Source of the DNA: Burkholderiaceae bacterium
GTDB taxonomy: Bacteria; Pseudomonadota; Gammaproteobacteria; Burkholderiales; Burkholderiaceae_C
Assembly: GCA_024235995.1 (NCBI GenBank)
Contig: JACKLI010000001.1
Span: 496,001 to 560,000, forward strand
Length of the DNA stretch: 64,000 bases
Direction: 5' to 3'
In this document: positions 33,476-42,678 of the stretch, one piece after another
How positions within the stretch are numbered: the stretch's first letter is position 1
Layout: each line of letters opens with the position of its first letter
Notes under the pieces: model-generated
Database searches by the model: none
Told to the model about the DNA's origin: nothing
The model's input: the letters and a program-made list of their open reading frames with translations, nothing else
Program-made: the position numbers and the translations under genes

Positions 33476-34263
33476 GTGTTGGTCCAGTTCGGCTTGCGCT
33501 TCTCGGCGAAGGCGCGCGGGCCTTCGACGTAGTCGTTGCTGGTGCGCAGGCGCTTGGCCGCCGGGAACTCGCGCGCGTCCACCAGCTTGCGCTCGAAGTC
33601 CTCACCCAGCATGGTCTTGCGCGCGACTTCCTTGGTGGCGCGCAGCGCGAGCGGCGAGCACTCCAGCATCTGCGCGGCCCACTTGCGCGCCTCTTCCATC
33701 GCGCCGCCTGCCGGCGCCACCGCGGTGACGAAGCCGAGTTCGTAGCCCTCTTTCGCCGGCACGCGGCGCCCCGTGAGCAGGATGCCCATGGCGCGCGGCA
33801 GGCCGATGGCGCGCGGCAGGTACTGCACGCCCCCCGCGAGTGCCGACAGGCCCACGCGCGGCTCGGACAAGGCGAAGAACGCGTTCTCCGCCGCGATGAC
33901 GAGGTCGCACGCCAGCGCGAGCTCGAAGCCACCGCCCATGGCGATGCCGTTCACCGCGGCGATGACGGGCTTGTCCAGGTCGAATCGCGTGGTCAGGCCG
34001 GCGAAGCCGCCCTTGGAAATCTGCCGCACGCCGCGCTTGGCGTGCATCTTCAGGTCGTTGCCGGTGCTGAACGCGCGGTCGCCCGCGCCGGTGATGATGC
34101 CGACCCACTGCTCGGGGTCCTCTGCGAACTCGTCCCACACCTGGTCGAGTTCGAGGTCCGCCTCGTAGTGCGTGGAGTTCATCACGTCGGGACGGTTGAT
34201 CGTGACGATGGTGAGGTGTCCGTCTTTCTCGACGGTGCAGAACTCGCGTTGCGTGATGGCCAT
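33472..34263 (-). CDS. Enoyl-CoA hydratase, copy A
   Basis: This 263-residue crotonase-fold enzyme has the oxyanion motifs AFSTGNDL and GIAMGGGFELALACD and both catalytic glutamates (Glu114, Glu134). It should hydrate a 2-enoyl-CoA produced by the adjacent dehydrogenase. It lies 12 bases downstream of the synthetase gene and overlaps the dehydrogenase gene. Confidence 0.92.
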   Translation of the reverse strand: MAITQREFCTVEKDGHLTIVTINRPDVMNSTHYEADLELDQVWDEFAEDPEQWVGIITGAGDRAFSTGNDLKMHAKRGVRQISKGGFAGLTTRFDLDKPVIAAVNGIAMGGGFELALACDLVIAAENAFFALSEPRVGLSALAGGVQYLPRAIGLPRAMGILLTGRRVPAKEGYELGFVTAVAPAGGAMEEARKWAAQMLECSPLALRATKEVARKTMLGEDFERKLVDAREFPAAKRLRTSNDYVEGPRAFAEKRKPNWTNT

Positions 34264-34275
34264 GGTGTGTCTCTT

Positions 34276-36399
34276 TCAGTGGTTGTAGGTGGCGAGGGCA
34301 TCGAGTGCCTCGATGCGCGCGCCGTCGGCGAGCAGCGGGTTGACTTCCAGCGTGTCCAGCGTGGCGCCGAGCGCGAGCGCGGCGTCGCCGATGCGCGCCA
34401 CGGCGTCGGCGAGCTTCGCGACATCGACCGGCGGCGCGCCGCGAAAGCCTTGCAGCAGCTTCGCGCCGCGCAGCTCGGACACCATCTGTTCCACGTCGGC
34501 TGGCGTCACGGGCAGGAGGCGCAGGCTCACGTCCTGCAGCGCCTCGATCCACACGCCGCCCAGTCCGAGCGCGATGACGGGGCCCCACTGGGCGTCGACG
34601 CGCACGCCCGTGAAGAGCTCGATGCCGCCCTTGCGCATGGGCGAAACGATCACGCCGTCGAGCCGTGCCTTCGGCATCGCGGAGGCGGCCGCGTCCATGA
34701 TCCTGCGGAACGCCGCTTCGACCGCGTCGTCGCCCTGCAGGTTGAGCACGACGCCGCCGACCTCGGTCTTGTGCGCGATGTCCGGCGAGGCGATCTTGAG
34801 GACGACCGGGCCGTTCATGTCGCGCGCCGCGGCGACGGCCTGCTTCGCGTCGGTGGCGAGCACCTGGGGAACCACGGGGACGCCGAAGCGCTTGAGGTAG
34901 TCCACCGTTTCGCGCTCGGATTGCGGCAAGTCGGCGCCTGCCGTCGACGCCGCACCCGGCAAGGCGCGTGCCGCGCGCTCGCCCCCTGCACTGCGGGACA
35001 TCCGGGACCAGTCCGCGGCGTAGCGCAACGCGCGCAACGCGATGTCCAGCCCGCAGGCGAGGTACGGAATCTGCGCCTTCTCCACTTCTTCGCGGCTCTT
35101 GTCCGACACCGCCTTCACCGCGTTGCTCACCACGAGGTAGCGCGCGCGTCCGTCCGGCTTGAACTGCCCGATGGCCTGCAGCGTTCCCACCGCAAGCGGC
35201 GCCCAGTCGTTGTTGTTCGCCGTGGGCACGTCGGCCACGCAGACCAGCACGGAGACGGCCGGATCGCGCTGCATCGCATCCATGCAGCGGGTGAAGAGCG
35301 CCCAATCGTTGACGACTGCGCCCGTCAGGTCCAGCGGGTTGGCGGGTGTGGCCATCGGCGGAAGGATCTCGCGCAGCGCCGAGAGCGTTTCATTCGACAA
35401 GGCGGGCAGGCGCAGTGTTTCCAGCTGCGCATAGTCCGCGGCCAGCTCGCCCATGCCGCCCGAGGACGACAGCACCGCGACCCCGCCTTCGGCCAGCACG
35501 CCGGTTTTCTCGAGCAGCGCCGCGGTGAACACGAGCTCCTCGATGCTGCGCACGCGCACCAGCCCGAGCTGGCGGCACACGCCGTCGAACACGCTGTCGT
35601 CGCCCACGAGCGAGCCCGTGTGCGACTGCGCAGCCTGCGTCGCGATGTCGGAGCGGCCCACCTTGAGCACCACGATCGGCTTGGCCTTCGCGAGCGCGCG
35701 CTCGGCGGCGGCGCGGAACAGGCGCGTGTCACGCACCGTCTCCGCGAACACCGCGATCACCTTCGTGCTCTCGTCGTCCACGAGGTAGTCCACGCATTCG
35801 GCCAGGCCCAGCATTGCCTCGTTGCCGGTGGCGGCGACCACGTTCATGCCTACGCCGTGCTGGTGCGCGAAGTGCTTCATCACGGTGGCGACCGCGCCGC
35901 TTTGCGACACGATGCTGATGCCGCCCTTCAGGGGTGGCGTGCGCATGGCGCCCGTCCAGCACACCGCGCCGGTCGTGAAGTTGATGAAGCCCAGGCAGTT
36001 GGGCCCCAGCAGCGTGATGCCGAGTTCACGCGCCGTGGCGACCATGCGCTCCTGCATCGTGCGGCCTTCGCTGCCGGTTTCCGCGAAGCCGCCGGCGAGC
36101 ACCACGGCGTGGCGGATGCCCGCGGCGCCCAGGTCGCGCAGTGCGTCCTCCATCGCGGGGTTGGGCACCATGAGCAGCGCGACGTCGACGCTCTCGCCGA
36201 TGTCGACTGCCGTCTTGAACGACTGCTGCCCATGCACGACGCCGCCGCTGCGGTTGACGAGATGGACCTTCCCCTCGAAGCCCAGCAGCTTCAGGTTGTC
36301 GAAGGCCATCTTCGACCACGTGGAGCGGTCGGTCGCGCCCACGAGCGCGACGGACCGCGGGTTGAAGAGGCGTGCGAGGCCTGTGTCCGGTGCCGCCAT
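34276..36399 (-). CDS. NDP-forming acyl-CoA synthetase, copy A
   Basis: This 707-residue protein shows the CoA-binding domain (VALVGATDRSTW), LGPNCLGF, the phosphohistidine motif QSHTGSLVGDD with His260, and a C-terminal ATP-grasp domain (about 480-700, GPVVLKIASPDIAHKTEVGG). It activates a carboxylic acid with ATP, releasing ADP. It shares its architecture with the synthetase at 1096-3231 but is clearly a different sequence. It begins five bases after the thiolase-like gene. Confidence 0.92.
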   Translation of the reverse strand: MAAPDTGLARLFNPRSVALVGATDRSTWSKMAFDNLKLLGFEGKVHLVNRSGGVVHGQQSFKTAVDIGESVDVALLMVPNPAMEDALRDLGAAGIRHAVVLAGGFAETGSEGRTMQERMVATARELGITLLGPNCLGFINFTTGAVCWTGAMRTPPLKGGISIVSQSGAVATVMKHFAHQHGVGMNVVAATGNEAMLGLAECVDYLVDDESTKVIAVFAETVRDTRLFRAAAERALAKAKPIVVLKVGRSDIATQAAQSHTGSLVGDDSVFDGVCRQLGLVRVRSIEELVFTAALLEKTGVLAEGGVAVLSSSGGMGELAADYAQLETLRLPALSNETLSALREILPPMATPANPLDLTGAVVNDWALFTRCMDAMQRDPAVSVLVCVADVPTANNNDWAPLAVGTLQAIGQFKPDGRARYLVVSNAVKAVSDKSREEVEKAQIPYLACGLDIALRALRYAADWSRMSRSAGGERAARALPGAASTAGADLPQSERETVDYLKRFGVPVVPQVLATDAKQAVAAARDMNGPVVLKIASPDIAHKTEVGGVVLNLQGDDAVEAAFRRIMDAAASAMPKARLDGVIVSPMRKGGIELFTGVRVDAQWGPVIALGLGGVWIEALQDVSLRLLPVTPADVEQMVSELRGAKLLQGFRGAPPVDVAKLADAVARIGDAALALGATLDTLEVNPLLADGARIEALDALATYNH

Positions 36400-36404
36400 C
36401 GCGT

Positions 36405-37979
36405 TTATCCGAAGCGCGGCGTGAACACGTTGCGGCCGTCCACCTGCGTCACGGTGCCGGGCAGCCCGATGCCTTCGACCTGCTCCAGCTTCGCGAGCGT
36501 TGCCGCATCGGCGGGCGTGTTCGCGACGAAGCGCTCGCCCGTAGCAGCCAGGCGCCCGAGCAGCACGCCGCTTTCGGGACCGTTCTTGCCGTGCAGCACG
36601 GCATAGGTCTCGATGGTCGCGTCACCCTGCGGTGCCTCGGTGAAGCGCACCTTGGTCTGCGCGTCGATCTCGCGCTGGATGGCGTCGGAATCCGCGCGCA
36701 TGAAGGGCTTGTTCGGCCGCTCGGTGGAAAACAGACCGACCGCCGCCTTGGTGACGAGGCCGACGTTGGCCATGACGAGGCCATAGGCGCCGGGCTTCGC
36801 ACGCACGCGCTGCACCATCTCGGCGATGGCGTGCGTCACGTAGTTGTTGCCCGGTCCGCCGAAGTACGGCAGGCCGCCCGTGACGGTGAGGCCGCGCTTG
36901 TCGTCGGGCGAGATGCCCAGCTCCTTGCAGGCGATCTGCACTACCGACGGGAAGCAGCTGTAGATGTCGAACACATCCACGTCGGCGATGGTCTTGCCCG
37001 CCTGCGCCAGAGCGGCGCGCGAGGTCAGGCGCATCGCGGGCGACTGGTCGAGGCGCTCGCGGTCGCTCACGAACCACGTGTTGTGCGCATGCGCTTCGCC
37101 GTGCAGGTACACGCGCTTGTCCTGCGGGATGCCGAGCTCGTCGGCACGCGCTTCGGACACCACGATGAACGCGGCCGACTGGTCGACGAAGACGCTGGCC
37201 GTCATGAGCTTGGTGTACGGGAAGCCCACGAAGGGGTTCTCCGCGTTCACCTCGGCGATCTGCTCGGCGCTGTACCCCTTGCGGCGCGTGGCGAGCGGGT
37301 TGTCCCTGGCCACGGCGGCGAAGCGTGCAAAGAGCTTGGCGCTGGCTTCGCGGTACTGGTCGACCGTCTGCCCCGCGGCGTGGCGCAGGGCCTGCCCGAT
37401 GAGCGCGTACATTGCGATGGCCGAGCGCATGCCGTGCTTCTCTTCGGCCTTGGTGTACATGTCCTCAGGGCGTGTGGACCGGAACGATCTCACGCCCGTG
37501 AGCTGGTTGGGCGTGGTGGGGGCGTCCTCGCCCCACTGCAGCTGCAGACCAGCGCGCTTGGCCGCGAGCTCGGTGCGCAGCGCCTCGCCGCCCACGACCA
37601 GCGCCGCCTGCGACTCTCCCTGCGCGATGCGTTCGCACGCGCGCGCGAGCATCACCAGCGAATCGCCGCCTTGCGGGGGACACACGAGGTCCGTGGCGTT
37701 CGCCGCGCCCACGCGCTGCGCGATGGACCACGGCGCATTCGCGAGCTTGCCGAAGGGCGATGCGAAACGCGGCAGCGTGTCGGCAAACAGGCGGATCACC
37801 GTGACGGAGTCCAGCCCGCGCAGCAGTGCGGCGCCCTGGTCCTGCGCGCCACTGTCCGCCGCGGCGAGCTTGACCGCGTCGTGCATCAGCTGCAGCGGCG
37901 AACGGCCCTCTTCGGGCTTCGAAGTGGTGTCGGTGACCTGGCCGGTGCCGACGATGACGGGGATGCGTGTCTTGTCCAT
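36405..37979 (-). CDS. Thiolase-like protein type 1 (TLP1-like) with C-terminal extra domain, copy A
   Basis: This 524-residue thiolase-fold protein is longer than biosynthetic thiolases (about 390-400). The region expected to hold the nucleophilic cysteine reads CPPQGGDSLVML, with no cysteine at the usual place. The last 85 or so residues (ETYAVLHGKNGPESGVLLGRL onwards) match the OB-like domain of TLP1 proteins. Acetyl transfer is therefore not assured; it may cleave or bind an acyl-CoA. ATG 37979 is chosen because the open frame further upstream is antisense to the NMO gene. Confidence 0.85.
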   Translation of the reverse strand: MDKTRIPVIVGTGQVTDTTSKPEEGRSPLQLMHDAVKLAAADSGAQDQGAALLRGLDSVTVIRLFADTLPRFASPFGKLANAPWSIAQRVGAANATDLVCPPQGGDSLVMLARACERIAQGESQAALVVGGEALRTELAAKRAGLQLQWGEDAPTTPNQLTGVRSFRSTRPEDMYTKAEEKHGMRSAIAMYALIGQALRHAAGQTVDQYREASAKLFARFAAVARDNPLATRRKGYSAEQIAEVNAENPFVGFPYTKLMTASVFVDQSAAFIVVSEARADELGIPQDKRVYLHGEAHAHNTWFVSDRERLDQSPAMRLTSRAALAQAGKTIADVDVFDIYSCFPSVVQIACKELGISPDDKRGLTVTGGLPYFGGPGNNYVTHAIAEMVQRVRAKPGAYGLVMANVGLVTKAAVGLFSTERPNKPFMRADSDAIQREIDAQTKVRFTEAPQGDATIETYAVLHGKNGPESGVLLGRLAATGERFVANTPADAATLAKLEQVEGIGLPGTVTQVDGRNVFTPRFG

Positions 37980-37987
37980 CTGTGCTT

Positions 37988-39112
37988 TCAGAGGTTGATC
38001 AAGGGAGAGATGCGCTCGGCGGTGTCGATGTACTCCTGCATCAGGTCCTGCATGACCTGGCGCACGGAGGTCTCTTCCTTCATGTTCCCGACGACCTGCC
38101 CGGCGGGGAACGAGCACAGGTCGTCGCGATGCGCCTTCTCGATGCGGATGCGCGCGCTGTGGTACAGGATGTTCTGCAGCGGCGGCTTCAGGTGCCTGGG
38201 CGCACCGGGCTGTTCCCACGCTTCCGAGGCCTTGCTGCGGATCATGCGACCGGTCTTCCCCGTCATCCACTTGCGCTGCACGGCGTCTTCGGACTTCGCC
38301 TTGAAAAGCACCTCTTTTTCCATGGGCGTGAGCTCGCTCTCGCGCGTGCCCAGCCAGATCGTTCCGGTCCACACGCCCTGCGCGCCGAGCGCAAAGGCTG
38401 CCGCGATCTGCCTGCCGCGGCTGATGCCGCCGGCGGCGAGCACCGCGATGTCGGGGCCGGCGACATCGACCACCTGCGGCACGAGCACCATGGTGGCGAT
38501 CTGCCCCGTGTGGCCGCCGGCTTCGGTGCCCTGCGCGACGATGATGTCCACGCCCACCGCGCGCTGCGCCTTCGCGTGCTCGGCCTTTCCGGACAGCGAG
38601 CCGACGAGGATGCCGCGGCCGTGCAGCTCGTCGACCAGTTCCTTCGGCGGCGCACCCAGGGCGCTGACCACCAGCTTGACCTGCGGGTGGCGCAGCGCCA
38701 CGTCGATCAGCCTGCGCGCGCCCAGCGGCGTGGTGTTGCGCCCGCGCCCGATCAGCTCGCGGCGCGCTTCGGCCGCGTCGTCGGCGGACAGCGGGGGCAC
38801 GCCTTCCGCATCCAGCAGCTTGTCGACGAACTGCCTCTGCTCGGCGGGGATGAGGTCGATCACCTCCTCGGTCGATGCTTCGGCCTCGCGGTCGTAGACG
38901 ACGGGAATGAGCACGTCCACGCCGTAGGGCCGGCCGCCCACGTGCTCGTCGATCCACTTGAGTTCGCGCTCGAGCTGTTCGGGCGAGTGCGTGACCGCGC
39001 CCAGCACGCCGAAGCCGCCGGCCTTGGTGACCTCGACCACGACGTCGCGGCAATGGGAAAAAGCAAAGATGGGCGCCTCGATGCCGAGGCGCTCGCAGAT
39101 GGGGGTGCGCAT
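37988..39112 (-). CDS. Nitronate monooxygenase-family flavoprotein, copy A
   Basis: This 374-residue TIM-barrel FMN protein has PIFAFSHCRDVV, AGGFGVLGAVTHSP, the FMN-phosphate loop VLAAGGISRGRQIAAAFALGAQGVWTGTI and AQGTEAGGHTGQIAT. Family members oxidise nitronates or reduce enones; in an acyl-CoA operon a reductase role is plausible. ATG 39112 follows an AGGAGA site. From 39053 to its start it differs from the other copy, which is otherwise the same; this marks a recombination junction. It is the first gene of operon copy A. Confidence 0.88.
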   Translation of the reverse strand: MRTPICERLGIEAPIFAFSHCRDVVVEVTKAGGFGVLGAVTHSPEQLERELKWIDEHVGGRPYGVDVLIPVVYDREAEASTEEVIDLIPAEQRQFVDKLLDAEGVPPLSADDAAEARRELIGRGRNTTPLGARRLIDVALRHPQVKLVVSALGAPPKELVDELHGRGILVGSLSGKAEHAKAQRAVGVDIIVAQGTEAGGHTGQIATMVLVPQVVDVAGPDIAVLAAGGISRGRQIAAAFALGAQGVWTGTIWLGTRESELTPMEKEVLFKAKSEDAVQRKWMTGKTGRMIRSKASEAWEQPGAPRHLKPPLQNILYHSARIRIEKAHRDDLCSFPAGQVVGNMKEETSVRQVMQDLMQEYIDTAERISPLINL

Positions 39113-39152
39113 GGGTGTCTCCTGATTCGACGACGCGGAATGAACGATGTTG

Positions 39153-39164
39153 TTTGTATACGAA
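39153..39164. promoter_or_regulatory. Palindrome TTTGTATACGAA upstream of NMO copy A
   Basis: A near-perfect 12-base palindrome lies in the AT-rich gap between the NMO start and the MarR fragment. It probably was the operator of the interrupted MarR gene. The inference is positional. Confidence 0.4.
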
Positions 39165-39221
39165 CTATATCTACTCAAATAAAATATGGCAAGCCCCATG
39201 CGACCCCTCTACACTGCGCCC

Positions 39222-39252
39222 ATGCCCGCACTCTCGATCAAAGACCTTCGCC
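39222..39252 (+). pseudogene. MarR-type regulator, 5' fragment cut by IS1071
   Basis: ATG 39222 opens ten complete codons (MPALSIKDLR) before IS1071 begins. The upstream sequence and start context align with the MarR gene at 57626 (TACACTG, then CCCATGCCC). The rest of this gene is not on the other side of IS1071. Confidence 0.6.
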
Positions 39253-42200
39253 GGGGTCTCCTCGTTTTCAGTGCAATAAGTGACGGTACGCAAAGCTAGC
39301 ACTGGCGCGGGGGTGGTCTGGGTAGACCGTTGATTTCATTGACTTTCCTGTTCGCTTTGTAAACGGGTATGGTGGCCTCCCACTTTTGAGGTTCACGATG
39401 CAGGGTTGGCACACAACGTTTTTGGGGATGCGTGGGCTCCCCCGCGATATCAGCGACTTCGAGATGAAGGCATTTTTCACCTTCGATGGTGCCGAGCGCG
39501 ACGCAATCAATGCACGCCGAGGTGATTCCCACAAGCTTGGTCTGGCGCTCCATATTGGTTTCCTGCGCATGAGTGGGCGTTTGCTCGGTGCCTTTCGGGT
39601 AATTCCAGTAGCCTTGTGGCGCCACCTTGGCAACGAGCTTGGCATTGCAGCACCAGAAGTCGCCTCGCTGAGAGCCATGTATGAACGCGGGCGCACGCTA
39701 TTCGATCACCAACAAGTAGCCTGCACGGTCCTTGGATTCCAGTGGATGAGCGAGCACCAGCGCCGCTCACTGGTACGTGAACTGCGCGACGAAGTGGCGC
39801 GCTGCGCCGACCGCGATCAGCTACTCGTGCGGGCGCGTCAATGGCTGTACAAGAACAAGCTGGTGATCGTGCACGAGCGGGCAATTCGGACACTGATTGC
39901 GGCGGCACTTGCCCAGCTTGAAGTTGAAACAGGCACCGCCATCGCCGCCAGCGTTGATCCAGCAACACTTGATCGCTGGCGAGCCTCAGTTTCAGAGCTG
40001 CGCCCAGATGGACAAACCCAGCAGAGTTGGCTATGGGCTGCACCGGCGAAACACTCAACCCGCCAAATCAGCGAGGTACTGGAGCGCATCGACCTGCTTT
40101 ACACGCTGGACGTTCATAAGCACCTGGCAGACATCCCCGATCTCATCTTGCGCCGCTACGCGCGCCGACTTGTCTCCAGGCCGCCCTCAGCCGGAGCCAA
40201 GATCAAAGAGCCAGCGCGCACCGTGGAGGTCGCATGCTTTCTTCGGTATTGCCTGTTCACCACCACAGACCAGTTGATCCTTATGGTGCAGCGCCGGATC
40301 GCCGATCTGTGGCGTCAGGCTGCCGCCGATGTCCCCGCTACCGTCAATTGGGCCGCAATGTACAAAACGCTGCTCGGCGAACTTGTTGCCTTGAGCGCGC
40401 AAGGTGCGGTGCCAGATGCTGAGTTGCGTGCCCGTCTTGAAGCCTTGATCACCGAAACCCAGAAACGCAAACCACCGAGCAGGGCCTCCCTGGTCCGCGA
40501 GGGATTGATTGATGGAATTCGCCCCGTGCGGTCGTTGCTCGTCGCCATTGCAAAGCTGCCCTGGCAGGCCACCGGCGAGCATCCTGCCATCGAGTACCTT
40601 GCCAAGCTGCAAGCTTTATATCTCAAAGGATCCAGAAAGCTGCCAGTTGAAGTGGTGGCACCAAGTCTGGGAATGATCTGGCAGGTTTCGATCTCCAGCC
40701 CAGACCGGGAACGGGCGTTTCAGGCGTTGGAGGTGGCCACCCTGTTTGCCCTGCGCCGCGCGGTGCGCAATGGCTCGGTCTGGATTGAGCACAGCCTGAG
40801 CTTTCGGGGTCGTGCGCGCTTGTTCTTCACGGACGAGCGTTGGCAGGCAGAGTCCAAGAAACACTATGCCCGTCTATCGTTACCCAGCAAGGCTGCCACT
40901 TTCTTGAAGCCTTTGCTGGCCAGAGTAACTGCCGGTGTCGATGCGGTGGCCGCTGCAGCCCGCAGTGGCGTACTGCGCGTGGATGATGAACTCCATTTGT
41001 CGCCATTGCCCGCAGAGGACGAAGACCCAGAAGTGACCAAGCTGCGCGCGGCTTTGGATCACCGCATCGGTGAGGTTCAATTGCCGGAAGTGATTCTGGC
41101 CGTTGACGCCCAGGTGCGCTTTAGCTGGATCATGCTCGGACGTGAGCCGCGCTCTACCGACGAGCTGCTGATGGTCTATGCCGGCATCATGGCCCACGGC
41201 ACCAGTCTGACTGCGGTCGAATGCGCGCGCATGATTCCGCAATTGTCTGCCACCAGCATTCGCCAGGCCATGCGCTGGGCGCGGGACGAACGGCGTCTGA
41301 GCCAGGCCTGCCAGGCTGTGCTGGAATTCATGCAGCGACACCCGATTGCCGCCACCTGGGGGCGGTCCGATTTGGCATCTTCTGACATGATGAGCATGGA
41401 GACCACCAAACGGGTGTGGCAAGCCCGGCTTGATCCTCGGCGCAACACACCTTCCATTGGAATCTACTCCCATGTAAAAGACCGGTGGGGCATCTTCCAT
41501 GCGCAGCCCTTTGTGCTCAATGAGCGCCAGGCGGGCGTGGCCATTGAAGGTGTCATCCGCCAAGAAAAGCTGGAGACCAGCCAGCTTGCTGTGGATACCC
41601 ATGGCTACACCGACTTTGCCATGTCACATGCCCGTTTGCTTGGTTTTGATCTTTGCCCGCGGTTGAAGGAACTCAAACAGCGCCACCTCTTTGTGCCACG
41701 CGGCACCAAAGTGCCCGCAGAAATCGCTGCGGTGTGCGAAGCCAATGTCGACGTCGCTTTGATCGAAAAGCATTGGGATAGTCTGGTGCACCTGGCAGCC
41801 TCGGTCATGAGCGGACATGCCAGTGCGGTGGCAGCTCTTGCGCGGTTCGGTTCTGCCGCCCAGGGCGATCCAATCTATGAGGCTGGCGTGCAATTGGGGC
41901 GGTTGCTGCGTACGGCGTTTTTGGCTGACTACTTTGTCAAGGACGCTTTCAGGAACGAGTTGCGCCGGGTGCTCAATCGGGGCGAGGCTGTTAACGCCCT
42001 CAAGCGCGCCATTTATACCGGCCGGATCAGCCCGGCGCAGGCCAAACGTGTCGATGAAATGCAGGCTGTGGCCGATGCGTTGAGCCTGATGGCCAACATC
42101 GTGATGGCGTGGAATACCTCACAGATGCAGGCGGTCCTGGATCGCTGGTCGAACCGCCGCCAGGTCATTCCACCGGAACTGATCGGGAAGATTGCGCCCA

Positions 42201-42456
42201 CCAGGCTGGAGAGCATCAACTTGCGGGGTGTGTTTCGCTTCCCGGTTGACCGCTATGCTGACCAAATCCTGCCTTCGCGGCCAAATGCATCGATAACTGG
42301 CACCAATGGATGAAACCGACCACGGTTTGACGCCACGAATCGCAGATTTGAAAGTGAACAGGAAAGTCAATGAAATCAACGATCTACCAACACCACCTCC
42401 GCGCCAGTGCTAGCTTTTCGTACCGTCACTTATTGCACTGAAAACGAGGAGACCCC
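39253..42456 (+). mobile_element. IS1071 (Tn3-family insertion element), complete
   Basis: The ends GGGGTCTCCTCGTTTTC (39253) and its complement (42456) define 3,204 bp with long terminal inverted repeats of about 110 bp (39253-39362 and 42347-42456). This agrees with the known length of IS1071, which often flanks catabolic genes in Comamonadaceae. The five bases outside the ends (TCGCC and TGCCC) do not match, so the element was moved by deletion or recombination rather than a simple insertion. Confidence 0.95.
39398..42313 (+). CDS. tnpA: IS1071 transposase (Tn3 family)
   Basis: This 971-residue Tn3-family DDE transposase starts MQGWHTTFLGMRGLPRD and contains the C-terminal core with IGIYSHVKDRWGIFHAQPF, LAVDTHGYTDFAMSHARLLGFDLCPRL and the glutamate region before LRRVLNRGEAVNALKRAI. 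It mediates replicative transposition through cointegrates. IS1071 carries no resolvase, and none is seen here. An upstream in-frame TTG (39386) is less likely as start. The frame is intact. Confidence 0.96.
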   Translation: MQGWHTTFLGMRGLPRDISDFEMKAFFTFDGAERDAINARRGDSHKLGLALHIGFLRMSGRLLGAFRVIPVALWRHLGNELGIAAPEVASLRAMYERGRTLFDHQQVACTVLGFQWMSEHQRRSLVRELRDEVARCADRDQLLVRARQWLYKNKLVIVHERAIRTLIAAALAQLEVETGTAIAASVDPATLDRWRASVSELRPDGQTQQSWLWAAPAKHSTRQISEVLERIDLLYTLDVHKHLADIPDLILRRYARRLVSRPPSAGAKIKEPARTVEVACFLRYCLFTTTDQLILMVQRRIADLWRQAAADVPATVNWAAMYKTLLGELVALSAQGAVPDAELRARLEALITETQKRKPPSRASLVREGLIDGIRPVRSLLVAIAKLPWQATGEHPAIEYLAKLQALYLKGSRKLPVEVVAPSLGMIWQVSISSPDRERAFQALEVATLFALRRAVRNGSVWIEHSLSFRGRARLFFTDERWQAESKKHYARLSLPSKAATFLKPLLARVTAGVDAVAAAARSGVLRVDDELHLSPLPAEDEDPEVTKLRAALDHRIGEVQLPEVILAVDAQVRFSWIMLGREPRSTDELLMVYAGIMAHGTSLTAVECARMIPQLSATSIRQAMRWARDERRLSQACQAVLEFMQRHPIAATWGRSDLASSDMMSMETTKRVWQARLDPRRNTPSIGIYSHVKDRWGIFHAQPFVLNERQAGVAIEGVIRQEKLETSQLAVDTHGYTDFAMSHARLLGFDLCPRLKELKQRHLFVPRGTKVPAEIAAVCEANVDVALIEKHWDSLVHLAASVMSGHASAVAALARFGSAAQGDPIYEAGVQLGRLLRTAFLADYFVKDAFRNELRRVLNRGEAVNALKRAIYTGRISPAQAKRVDEMQAVADALSLMANIVMAWNTSQMQAVLDRWSNRRQVIPPELIGKIAPTRLESINLRGVFRFPVDRYADQILPSRPNASITGTNG

Positions 42457-42678
42457 TGCCCGGGCGCAGCGCGGATCCAGGGCGCGAGACATCGACCGCG
42501 GCCTCGGCGCTCTCTAGGGACGGCAAGATCGTCGACAGGTCCGGCGGAGATTCGCTACGAGTGAACAGGCGCTTCCTGACCACCATTGCACTGCTGCATG
42601 CCCACGCCCTTGGTGATGGAGCAACGCCCGCGTCTTTGGCAGGCCCCGCCCGCCGCCGCGGGGCGTTCGCCCTGCTTG
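42457..42678. other. 222-bp gap between IS1071 and the hydratase gene
   Basis: An open frame on the minus strand enters IS1071 but has no start, ribosome site or family likeness. I see no gene here; it is probably rearranged DNA left by IS1071. Confidence 0.5.

Larger units (their letters stand above)
27653..39052 (-). repeat. 11.4-kb direct repeat, copy A
   Basis: This stretch matches 46054-57453 at a constant offset of 18,401 bases. All encoded proteins are the same apart from one residue; one base difference was noticed by eye (C at 27787, G at 46188). The left limit is the inner end of the ISL3 element. The right limit lies inside the NMO gene, where the two copies abruptly become merely homologous. 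Confidence 0.95.

Noticed and set aside
33073..36606. Very long plus-strand open frame (over 1,100 codons)
   Set aside because: It is antisense to well-supported synthetase, hydratase and dehydrogenase genes, and its residue composition (His, Arg, Val, Gly rich) is that of a GC-rich shadow frame.
39253..42456. Classic IS1071-bounded composite transposon
   Set aside because: Only one IS1071 copy is present; the unit's true ends are the ISL3 elements.
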